Positions 50,241-56,803 of a DNA stretch of 56,803 nt are shown one piece after another. Numbering within the stretch: the stretch's first letter is position 1; the number at the start of each line of letters is the position of its first letter. The DNA comes from Metasolibacillus sp. Lineage in GTDB: Bacteria > Bacillota > Bacilli > Bacillales_A > Planococcaceae. Below the pieces are notes generated by a model. It was not told where the DNA came from and did no database searches. It saw only the letters and a list, made by a program, of their open reading frames with translations. Both the position numbers and the translations under genes were made by a program. The stretch spans positions 1 through 56,803 of the forward strand of contig NZ_JAMBIZ010000023.1 in assembly GCF_025291715.1 (NCBI RefSeq), in the 5' to 3' direction.

Positions 50241-51492
50241 TTTCTTCCTCCCTTTCAATCATCATTTCTTGAACAAACCATCCATCCTCGACATATGTAT
50301 TCAATGTTATGTTTGGGTAGTGCCTTAATAATTGCTGTACATTATATAAACCTAATCCTTGATTATTTGATTTGGTAGAATAATTTTCTTTAAATATTTC
50401 TGTTATATCACTATAACTTCTATTTGTTGTGTTACGAATAATAAGTAGCTGCTCATTTTCGCTTATCGTTAAAATTGCCAGCTCAATTTTCGGTGTAGCG
50501 TGCTGTATAGTCGCCTCCATTGCATTATCGAAGAAAATACCTATAAGGCGAACTAAATCAATTGATTCAATAAATAAATGTTCAATAGTATTAGGTATTT
50601 CGATATTTACGGCGATGGAGAAATGGTGGGCTTTAACAATTTTCGCGCTTAGTAGTCCTTTTAGCTCTAGCAACTGAATATTTTCAAGCTGCTGCAAGCT
50701 ATGAATAGCAGGTGACTGTGTAGTTGTAGTCACTTTTTTGAAATAATTTCTAAGCCCTTCCACATCTTCTTTTTCTATGTAGCCCCTGATTGCTAATAAT
50801 ATATTAGAATAATCATGCTGTACTTGCCGAATTTCTCGATTCATTTGCTCCAGCTGTAATGTATATTCATAAAAGGATTGCTGGGCTAACTCCTTTTGTG
50901 TAAGTGCCATCTCTTTGACAACAACTTTTAGCACGATATTGATTGTCATAAAAAGAAAAATTGAATAGCAAAGTAGCAGGCTAAATTGAAAAAGAGAAAG
51001 TGTGATATTGCCGACAAAGACTGTTACATAAAAAATAATAAATGTAATGATTGCCATCGTAATAAGTAATAATTGAATTTTTAATGGGACAACTGCTATT
51101 TTATTTATTAATTTTTTATACATATAAAGCGCAATGACAAAGAATATGAGTATCAACAAAGCGTGTGCAATCGTTGAAAGCTGGAATGCGTCAACGAGCA
51201 ATAAGCTCGCATATTCCACTGGAATTACTAGTAAAACTATGATGAGGCTATGAAAAAAGGCGATGCCTTGCTTTGTGAGACAGTAAAAGAAGCCGCCACT
51301 AAAAAGAGTGCTTAGCACGAGTGCAATCCATTGGGCAGGTGTGAAATAAAAAACACTCATCGCAAGCATTGTATTGACTAATAAAGTGATGGCAAGCATT
51401 TTGAAGGTAGGGCGAACATGTAATAAATAAAAGAGTGAGCCAAAGACAATCAAATAATTTAATAAGCTAAAAGCCCAAAAGAATAAACTCAT
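50221..51492 (-). CDS. GHKL-type sensor histidine kinase (second system)
   Basis: A 423-aa AgrC/ComD-like kinase with six to seven membrane helices (to about residue 195). His226 lies in VQHDYSNILL, the N-box is FFDNAMEAT near 322, and the G-box is NNQGLGLYNV. This is the usual length, in contrast to the shortened paralogue at 122-1240. It is co-transcribed with the LytTR regulator that overlaps its 3' end. No peptide pheromone or processing gene is adjacent, so the signal is unknown. SD GAAGGAGG. Confidence 0.9.
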   Translation of the reverse strand: MSLFFWAFSLLNYLIVFGSLFYLLHVRPTFKMLAITLLVNTMLAMSVFYFTPAQWIALVLSTLFSGGFFYCLTKQGIAFFHSLIIVLLVIPVEYASLLLVDAFQLSTIAHALLILIFFVIALYMYKKLINKIAVVPLKIQLLLITMAIITFIIFYVTVFVGNITLSLFQFSLLLCYSIFLFMTINIVLKVVVKEMALTQKELAQQSFYEYTLQLEQMNREIRQVQHDYSNILLAIRGYIEKEDVEGLRNYFKKVTTTTQSPAIHSLQQLENIQLLELKGLLSAKIVKAHHFSIAVNIEIPNTIEHLFIESIDLVRLIGIFFDNAMEATIQHATPKIELAILTISENEQLLIIRNTTNRSYSDITEIFKENYSTKSNNQGLGLYNVQQLLRHYPNITLNTYVEDGWFVQEMMIEREEENARRDM

Positions 51493-51514
51493 TTCAAGCC
51501 TCCTTCGACATCAG

Positions 51515-51544
51515 ACGTTTAAGAAGAAATTTCTAACGCTTAAG
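51515..51544 (+). promoter_or_regulatory. LytTR-type operator (paired direct repeats)
   Basis: Two 9-bp direct repeats, ACGTTTAAG (51515-51523) and ACGCTTAAG (51536-51544), start 21 bp apart (two helical turns). They resemble AgrA/ComE-class sites (ACAGTTAAG) in sequence and spacing. They lie between the divergent kinase (-) and CcsA-like gene (+). The second repeat ends where the -35 of a TATAAC box (51566-51571) would lie, so rightward activation is possible. Confidence 0.6.
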
Positions 51545-51568
51545 ATAAAGTTCAGCTTTTTCTACTAT

Positions 51569-51611
51569 AACTTTCTACAATGAACAGTATAACATTTACA
51601 CTGTAGAAAGA
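51569..51611. repeat. Inverted repeat CTTTCTACA/TGTAGAAAG
   Basis: 9-bp arms about 22 nt apart (51571-51579 and about 51602-51610), immediately upstream of the CcsA-like start. It could be an operator or mRNA hairpin covering the SD. Confidence 0.4.
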
Positions 51612-51620
51612 GGGAAATGG

Positions 51621-52742
51621 ATGAATTACTTTTCATTAAGCAGCAATGCTCTATTGCTTGCATTTATTTTATTGTTAATTGCCATCATTCCGTTTGGCTA
51701 TGCAACGAAAATGAGACATGCGGCAAGCTGGAAAATAGCATTGGTGTTAACATGGACTGCTTTTATATTGCAAATCATATATTTCGTATGTAGATGGATT
51801 GCGGTGGGGCATGCTCCTATTAGCAATATGTATGAATTTATGACGTTTTTTGGCATCATGTTAATTGGTTCTATATTGCTGATAAGCTCGCTTTATAAGC
51901 AATGGTCAATTGGTTTTTTTGCTATTCCAATTACATTGATTATTTTAGGCTATGGTAGCGTATTTTCCAATGAAGCATCGCCACTAATACCGAGTTTACA
52001 AAGTCATTGGTTAGCGATTCATGTGATTACAGTCGCCGCGTCAAGCGCAATTTTATCGGTTGCCTTTATTACAAGCTTAATATATTTGCTGAAAACAGCG
52101 AAAGCATCGAAATGGCTGGAGTTTGTATTGTTTCAGCTTGTGGCCGTTATAGGGTTTATTTTAATTTCAACGTTCTGTCACTTGTTCTTTAGTCCTCGAG
52201 CTGTAGAGTTTACGAATAAAGTAGGGGGAACTGAAATTGCTACATATATGCTACCAATTATTACTTCAAATCATGCAGATGTAGGCTTACTAGCATTATC
52301 TAATAGTATTGATGCAAAAAAATTTAATACGATACTTTGGGCTTTTCTTGTAGGTGGGATACTTTATTTTCTCATTCGTGTTGTAGCACGTAAAACGCTT
52401 TGTGAGATATTGCGGCCATTTACGTTAAAGATGGATTTGAAGCTGCTTGATGAAATTTCACATCGGGCAATTTTAATTGGATTTCCTCTATTTTCACTCG
52501 GCGGTTTGTTTTTCGCGATGATTTGGGCACAAATGGCGTGGGGCAGGTATTGGGGCTGGGATCCAAAGGAAGTATGGGCCTTGATTACATGGCTATTTTA
52601 TGCGGCATTACTCCATCTGCGCTTAACAAAGGAATGGGAGGGGAAGTGCATAGCATGGCTCGCAATTATTGGCTTTGGGTTGATTGTTTTTAATCAAGTG
52701 TTTGTCAATTTGGTGATTGCAGGGTTGCATTCATATGCGTAA
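51621..52742 (+). CDS. Cytochrome c biogenesis protein CcsA/ResC-like (CcsB family)
   Basis: A 373-aa membrane protein with about eight to nine helices and the haem-handling WWD signature WAQMAWGRYWGWDPKEVWAL near residues 300-320, plus conserved His in HAPISNMYEF, SHWLAIHV and HSYA. System II cytochrome c maturation proteins export haem and ligate it to apocytochromes. The usual partner ResB is not adjacent, so this may be an orphan paralogue. It diverges from the kinase and shares the regulatory gap with the LytTR operator. SD AGAGGGAAA. Confidence 0.88.
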   Translation: MNYFSLSSNALLLAFILLLIAIIPFGYATKMRHAASWKIALVLTWTAFILQIIYFVCRWIAVGHAPISNMYEFMTFFGIMLIGSILLISSLYKQWSIGFFAIPITLIILGYGSVFSNEASPLIPSLQSHWLAIHVITVAASSAILSVAFITSLIYLLKTAKASKWLEFVLFQLVAVIGFILISTFCHLFFSPRAVEFTNKVGGTEIATYMLPIITSNHADVGLLALSNSIDAKKFNTILWAFLVGGILYFLIRVVARKTLCEILRPFTLKMDLKLLDEISHRAILIGFPLFSLGGLFFAMIWAQMAWGRYWGWDPKEVWALITWLFYAALLHLRLTKEWEGKCIAWLAIIGFGLIVFNQVFVNLVIAGLHSYA

Positions 52743-52753
52743 GTTGAGACAAA

Positions 52754-52858
52754 CGCAGATAATCTAGTAAAATTCGCAGATAAGTTAGGAGAAAGCGCAG
52801 ATATCTCAAAGGAATTCGCAGATAAGTCCAGAAGAAGCGCAGATATCTCAACAGCTAC
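52754..52858. repeat. Five 21-bp tandem repeats with CGCAGATA core
   Basis: CGCAGATA starts at 52754, 52775, 52796, 52817 and 52838, an exact 21-bp period. Alternating units are more alike (CGCAGATAAGT... and CGCAGATATCTCAA...), so a 42-bp super-repeat exists. It lies just after the CcsA-like stop, before the bidirectional terminator. There is no spacer diversity as in CRISPR. Confidence 0.85.
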
Positions 52859-52871
52859 CTTGCAAAATGAA

Positions 52872-52916
52872 GAAAAAATTAGCACATTCTATAGAGAAAT
52901 GTGCTAATTTTTGCTT
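52872..52916. terminator. Bidirectional intrinsic terminator
   Basis: Stem AAATTAGCACATT/AATGTGCTAATTT (52876-52888, 52898-52910) with A and T runs, between convergent genes. Confidence 0.85.
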
Positions 52917-53939
52917 TTACCATTTCGCAACATGTTCCTCAATACAGCCGAGCATTTGTTGAATCATTAATGTTTCGCCAGTAGGTAATGTAATTGTTCC
53001 ATGGTAATAGCCTACGAGTTGATGTACCTCAGATGTCACTAATTTTGCATCTGTTTTTGCTACACGTTCAAAAAATGGTGTGAAGGTCAATTCTACTTGA
53101 TTGCTTGATTTAGAGCGAATTGCCCATGGTTGCATAAAATTCGCTCGGTTATATGTAAATGCTACATCTTCGCTAATTTTAATCATTTTACCATCGATAA
53201 AAATAGCATTTTCAGTCATGCCAGTACCATCTGTCCATTGTCCCCCGAAATTGAGCCCGATGCGTTTTCCACGAATACGCTGTGAAGCCATCCCCCAGTT
53301 CCATACCGCTTTGCGCGGCCAAACACCACGCCCATAATCAAGCACAGCAAAGCATTCCTCTGGATTGAATGTGTAGCTTCGTTGCCCGATATGAACACTA
53401 CCAGAGGCTGGCAATGTATGATGCTTCGCAGTAAATTGGAACATTTGTCTGCTCCAAGGGATGACCACATTTAATGACTCATCATGTGGAGGGTGCTGAA
53501 TTGTTAAATCTGCCTGTAAATACTCGTTATCAAAATCAGGTATGGATACTGAAAGCTGTGTCGTCTCATTGCTATAAGTAAAGCGAATATCGAGCTCATT
53601 ATTTGAAAATTTTACTGTTTCAAGTACTTGTGTTGGCATTTTCACACCTGTGCCAAGTGGGATTGTGACAGTTTTTTCGAAATAGCGCTGTGTTTCATAT
53701 TCTAAGAAATAGACGAAGCAAACAGCTGCATAATCTAAATGGCTAATTGTGGCTGAAAATAATATATCCTCACCGTATACACACCAATAATTCCACTTTT
53801 TCTTGCGTAAATAGTGGCCTTTTACATTGCAATCAATTAGCGGTTTTCGTGCAAAACCAATTGCAGCAGGATTTAAATTGCCTTTTTTATCACACAAAGG
53901 TGTGGGAATTGTCACTTCACGTTCTGCAACTAGCCTCAT
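52917..53939 (-). CDS. DUF2804 family protein
   Basis: A 340-aa cytoplasmic beta-rich protein matching DUF2804. It shows the C-terminal-half signatures LDYGRGVWPRKAVWNWGMAS and GLNFGGQWTDGTGMTENA, and an N-terminal ATISHLDYA. The family is widespread but its function is not known; the fold is probably two lipocalin-like halves. The start at 53939 is chosen for SD AAGGGGG at 9 nt; the earlier in-frame ATG abuts the SD. Confidence 0.85.
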   Translation of the reverse strand: MRLVAEREVTIPTPLCDKKGNLNPAAIGFARKPLIDCNVKGHYLRKKKWNYWCVYGEDILFSATISHLDYAAVCFVYFLEYETQRYFEKTVTIPLGTGVKMPTQVLETVKFSNNELDIRFTYSNETTQLSVSIPDFDNEYLQADLTIQHPPHDESLNVVIPWSRQMFQFTAKHHTLPASGSVHIGQRSYTFNPEECFAVLDYGRGVWPRKAVWNWGMASQRIRGKRIGLNFGGQWTDGTGMTENAIFIDGKMIKISEDVAFTYNRANFMQPWAIRSKSSNQVELTFTPFFERVAKTDAKLVTSEVHQLVGYYHGTITLPTGETLMIQQMLGCIEEHVAKW

Positions 53940-54059
53940 AAAAATCATCCCCCTTGCATATTGCTATTACTGAATAGTGTAACAAATCATAAAGGAATAT
54001 GGGAGCTTTTGACACGATAAATGAAAATATATGTAAATAGGAGAAAAGGAGGATGGTAA

Positions 54060-54557
54060 ATGCGTTATAATCGTGAGGCAGCTGTTGCCTATGCAAGGAT
54101 GTGGTGGAATGGACGCAATCCCGCTTTTCCTGCCTTTCAAGATGATTGTACAAATTTTGTATCACAATGTTTATATGCAGGAGGGGCGCCAATGAGGGGG
54201 GCACCGAATCAATCTGAAGGCTGGTGGATGCGATCGGAGCAAGGTATTTGGAGCTTTAGTTGGACGGTTGCACATTCATTGCGCTGGTATTTAGAAACAT
54301 CTAAAAAAGGACTTACAGCAACACGAGTTTACTCGCCGACAGAGTTAGAAATTGGCGATGTCATTGCCTATGATTTTTCAGGAGACAATCGCATTGATCA
54401 CACGACAATTGTGACAAGTATTCAAGGGGGCATTCCATATATACATGCCCATACGTCCAATAGTGCTGATCGAGCGTATCATTATCGTGATTCAACAGCA
54501 GCTACACCAAATATGCGCTACTATTACTTTCACATAGCAGATGTATTTTCGTGGTGA
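54060..54557 (+). CDS. Amidase_6-domain protein
   Basis: A 165-aa protein made of a single amidase_6 domain (putative cysteine-type cell-wall amidase). The catalytic Cys30 lies in DDCTNFVSQ, His114 in RIDHTTIV and Asn134 in HTSNS. Family members include B. subtilis YhbB. No signal peptide is seen, so it is either cytoplasmic, released on lysis during sporulation, or exported otherwise. SD AAAAGGAGGATG precedes the ATG. Confidence 0.88.
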   Translation: MRYNREAAVAYARMWWNGRNPAFPAFQDDCTNFVSQCLYAGGAPMRGAPNQSEGWWMRSEQGIWSFSWTVAHSLRWYLETSKKGLTATRVYSPTELEIGDVIAYDFSGDNRIDHTTIVTSIQGGIPYIHAHTSNSADRAYHYRDSTAATPNMRYYYFHIADVFSW

Positions 54558-54607
54558 AAGCTTTATAATTGAGAAGGAGCATCAATTGCAGAAGGGGAGA
54601 TTCCATA

Positions 54608-55177
54608 ATGACAAAAGCATTAACAGTGCGAGAAGCGATTACAACACGCCGCTCAATTAAAAAATTTAACGGACAGCTTGTAAAGCGAGAAGATTTACTA
54701 AATATTATTGAGGATGCAGCATGGGCACCTAACCATGGTACACGTGAGCCTTGGCGTTTAGTAGTTGCATGTGATGAGCAATTACCAAAATTGCTTGAGC
54801 TATTGCGTGACTTAGCTGTACCGAAGTGGCAGGAACTATCAGATGAGGCTCTAGCTACACAAATGCAAAAATTTACTTTAGCAGGTGGCTATGCATTTAT
54901 GGTTGTACCTGAAGATGTACGTCAAAAGGAGCGCTTAGAGGACTATGCAGCTGCATCAAGCTTTTTACAAAATATGCAGCTGCTTGCATGGGAGAAAGGC
55001 ATTGGCTCATGCTGGAAAACACCAGGCTTTTTAGATGTACCAAAATTCCGCGAAGCACTTGGTGTAAAAACTGGTGAGCGAGTGATTGCCATGCTACAGC
55101 TTGGCTATTTTGACGAGCTACCAAAAGGAAAAGAACGCAAAACAGCAGCTGAAATTGTTACGTTTTTCGGAGAATAA
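54608..55177 (+). CDS. Nitroreductase family protein (YdjA-like)
   Basis: A 189-aa FMN-dependent oxidoreductase. The N-terminal FMN-binding TTRRSIKKFNGQLV and APNHGTREPWRLVV patterns are those of the small YdjA-type nitroreductases, followed by AAASSFLQNMQLLAWEKGIGS and GYFDELPKGKER. Physiological substrate unknown. The ATG at 54608 fits SD AAGGGGAG; the frame opens at 54569. Confidence 0.88.
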   Translation: MTKALTVREAITTRRSIKKFNGQLVKREDLLNIIEDAAWAPNHGTREPWRLVVACDEQLPKLLELLRDLAVPKWQELSDEALATQMQKFTLAGGYAFMVVPEDVRQKERLEDYAAASSFLQNMQLLAWEKGIGSCWKTPGFLDVPKFREALGVKTGERVIAMLQLGYFDELPKGKERKTAAEIVTFFGE

Positions 55178-55181
55178 GCAG

Positions 55182-55213
55182 AAAATCCATTGCTATGAGC
55201 AGTGGATTTTTTA
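55182..55213 (+). terminator. Intrinsic terminator
   Basis: Stem AAAATCCATTGCT/AGCAGTGGATTTT (55182-55194, 55198-55210) and a T-run. Confidence 0.8.
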
Positions 55214-55417
55214 TGTGTAAAACCGCATGGAATAAGGATTCAACCATTTATTTTTCATGATTACTGAGTCATTTAAAAATATGGAATAAGTGTAAAAAAG
55301 TACTCTAATGGAAGTATTAGAAAAACTATTGAGCTTATCACGAAGAATCAAAGGGTAAATAAAATCTATTATACGGATATTTCTTCTGCGGAAATTATTT
55401 ATCAATATATACAAAAG

Positions 55418-55621
55418 ATGTCACCATATGATTTTAGTCCAGATGCTGTGTATTTGAAGGTAACGATGCATAATGGTGTAGAAATGGAGCTCAATTTAAA
55501 TAATACATCAATGACATTTCTTCCACAGTTCATTGCATTTTTGCAAAGACAGCATGTACATGTGACTGATAATCATGCAATTGTACAGGAATTGATTGCA
55601 AAAGATTATTTAGTAGGATAA
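55418..55621 (+). CDS. Hypothetical ORF, probably a 5'-decayed gene
   Basis: A 67-aa frame, MSPYDFSPDAVYLKVTMHNG at the start, no recognised family. No SD precedes the ATG at 55418. The same frame stays open upstream to about 55292 without any ATG, GTG or TTG start, which suggests an older, longer gene that lost its start. A 16-codon ORF (MEVLEKLLSL...) in another frame lies at about 55307. I see nothing else in the 55214-55417 gap. Confidence 0.3.
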   Translation: MSPYDFSPDAVYLKVTMHNGVEMELNLNNTSMTFLPQFIAFLQRQHVHVTDNHAIVQELIAKDYLVG

Positions 55622-55729
55622 GGATATCGTGTAAGAGACTATACCTCTGATTGAGCGTATTATTTTATCATGAGAAAAGGGAAACTGCACCTCCAATGAT
55701 TTTAATCATTAGAGATGCAGTGAAAGCTC

Positions 55730-56245
55730 TTATTTAAATTTATACATGTCCTTTTGTTCATAGCGAGGATAGTGCTCTATAGATTGGCTATGCGTATATA
55801 TGTCTATTGAACAGTTAATCGTTAATAAAGATTTCATAATGTTAGAAGGGATAGAAACATGCGTAAGGGAATCTTGAGCAGAAAACAAATATATTTCTAA
55901 ATAACAAATAGCATTATATCGATTTTGTATGTCAATAATAAGGCTTTGTTTAACTGTTAAAAACTGTTCGTTAAACTGCTCTAATAAGTGCTGTATATAG
56001 CCATCTGGATGAGTGTATTGCTCCTCATCATAATATCCGCCTAATCTGTAAATCCATGAAGAACACCAAGGGTTTCCAGGACGCCTTGATCTAGGGGGCT
56101 CTTTACGTTCTAAATCATAGGCCTGTGTTTGAATTGGTTGAACTTGTAAAGCTTTAGTTATCTCACTTGGGTCAAAATGTTCAAACTTATTGTCTGGGTC
56201 CATATTTGTTTCAAGAGAAAATGTAATAAATATTTTTGGCTGCAT
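55730..56245 (-). CDS. DUF4279 domain protein
   Basis: A 171-aa cytoplasmic protein resembling the DUF4279 family: ITFSLETNMDPDNKFEHFDP at the start (F.. dp..it..l), then the Arg/Pro-rich SRRPGNPWCSSWIYRLG and a helical second half. DUF4279 proteins are often found near secreted polymorphic toxins, and an immunity role has been suggested for some. Here it follows, 15 nt later, a secreted-protein gene. The ATG at 56245 fits SD AAAGGGAG at 9 nt. Confidence 0.7.
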   Translation of the reverse strand: MQPKIFITFSLETNMDPDNKFEHFDPSEITKALQVQPIQTQAYDLERKEPPRSRRPGNPWCSSWIYRLGGYYDEEQYTHPDGYIQHLLEQFNEQFLTVKQSLIIDIQNRYNAICYLEIYLFSAQDSLTHVSIPSNIMKSLLTINCSIDIYTHSQSIEHYPRYEQKDMYKFK

Positions 56246-56260
56246 TAAGAACATCTCCCT

Positions 56261-56647
56261 TTACGGTGTAGTTATTACATAACCAGTTTCAATAACGATT
56301 TTTCCTGATTTATCTATTAAGTATACTTTTTTAGTGTCTTTAATATAAGCAATATCAAATTTCGAAACATTTGATTTGCCAACAAAATCCTCTTTAAAGC
56401 TGTGTTCATTAGTATTTTTAGATTTTACAAATTGAGCGGCTTGAGAGCGACTCATTCTGACAAGACTTCCAACATCTACTTTTTGTTTTTCAGGAAGCCT
56501 TTGTTGGATAGAAAAATCTTCATCTACAAGAGTTAGAGTTTGTTCAAAACTTAAATCAGTCGTTGCTAAGGTAGGTTGTAAATTTACCCCACTAAAAATT
56601 AATGTTAATAAAATAGTAAAAAAGCAATTTTTCTTAACATATTCCAT
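56261..56647 (-). CDS. Small secreted protein of unknown function
   Basis: A 128-aa protein with a Sec signal peptide (MEYVKKNCFFTILLTLIF, cleavage after TLA near residue 28) and a mature part of ~100 polar residues: VDVGSLVRMSRSQAAQFVKS, then a beta-hairpin IAYIKDTKKVYLIDKSGKIV. No recognised domain. It is the first gene of a two-gene operon with the DUF4279 gene. SD TTGGAGGTAA directly upstream of the ATG. Confidence 0.65.
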   Translation of the reverse strand: MEYVKKNCFFTILLTLIFSGVNLQPTLATTDLSFEQTLTLVDEDFSIQQRLPEKQKVDVGSLVRMSRSQAAQFVKSKNTNEHSFKEDFVGKSNVSKFDIAYIKDTKKVYLIDKSGKIVIETGYVITTP

Positions 56648-56803
56648 TTACCTCCAATAATCATAATTTTACATAATAATAACAAACTTAAATGAATTTA
56701 AGCAATTAATTTTATATAAAATATTTCACTAGCGTCGCATAAATTTTAACTGAATTTTCTGTTTTCTTGTTTTTACTCATGAGAAGAAAAACAAAGACAT
56801 TTG

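Noticed and set aside
52754-52858. CRISPR-like array
   Set aside because: The repeated core is only 8 bp, period 21 bp, no unique spacers of 30 bp or more, and no cas genes.
52694-52885. 63-codon minus-strand frame through the 21-bp repeats
   Set aside because: Its heptad pattern is a by-product of the 21-bp period; no SD, and it overlaps a bidirectional terminator.

Overview
The window looks like chromosome of a low-GC, endospore-forming Gram-positive of the Planococcaceae, most like Lysinibacillus or a close relative. This is inferred from gene content and base composition, not from a search. Supporting signs are AT-rich DNA, strong Shine-Dalgarno (SD) sites, frequent GTG/TTG starts, an S-box riboswitch, a ctc/L25 gene behind a sigma-B promoter, a YjfB-like motility gene behind a sigma-D-like promoter, a TAXI-TRAP operon and a YheIH/BmrCD-like ABC pair. 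It is mostly housekeeping and accessory chromosome. I see no prophage, CRISPR array, rRNA or tRNA.

Layout. 1-2 kb: a GHKL histidine kinase/LytTR regulator pair whose kinase gene seems cut at its 5' end. 2-6.6 kb: YjfB, a lipoprotein Cu/Zn-SOD and a TAXI-type TRAP transporter operon. 6.7-13.4 kb: small and GNAT proteins, fhuF (minus strand), a divergently transcribed candidate Fur-controlled small RNA, a DMT efflux pump, pepT, a YhhN protein and an unassigned membrane protein. 13.5-20.3 kb: chemoreceptor, a remnant of an MFS transporter, signal peptidase I, a dispersed repeat, a nitroreductase, SAM riboswitch plus OAH sulfhydrylase, and a Panacea-like protein. 20.4-28.6 kb: a short homoserine dehydrogenase, a small HTH protein, an OmpR/kinase system with a small membrane ORF between the two genes, a metallophosphoesterase-uppP operon and an AIM24 protein. 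28.7-36.5 kb: a putative lysine-catabolic pair (aldehyde dehydrogenase, saccharopine dehydrogenase), a secreted protein/lipoprotein pair, a beta-propeller protein, and a GNAT gene disrupted by a 128-bp MITE-like insertion. 36.5-49.5 kb: polysaccharide deacetylase, split ThrE exporter, PAS-GGDEF-EAL protein, heterodimeric ABC exporter, tandem GNAT, HelD-like helicase, second copy of the dispersed repeat, and L25/Ctc. 49.5-56.8 kb: a second GHKL/LytTR pair, paralogous to the first, with a LytTR-type operator between it and a CcsA/ResC-like gene; five 21-bp repeats; a DUF2804 protein, an amidase, a nitroreductase, and a secreted protein/DUF4279 pair.

The most interesting region is 8454-8691. A near-consensus promoter overlapped by a Fur box drives an approximately 200-nt non-coding transcript. 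It carries a hairpin with a C-rich, anti-SD loop and ends in a strong terminator. Its loop could pair over nine contiguous bases with the ribosome-binding site of the TAXI transporter gene at the other end of this region.
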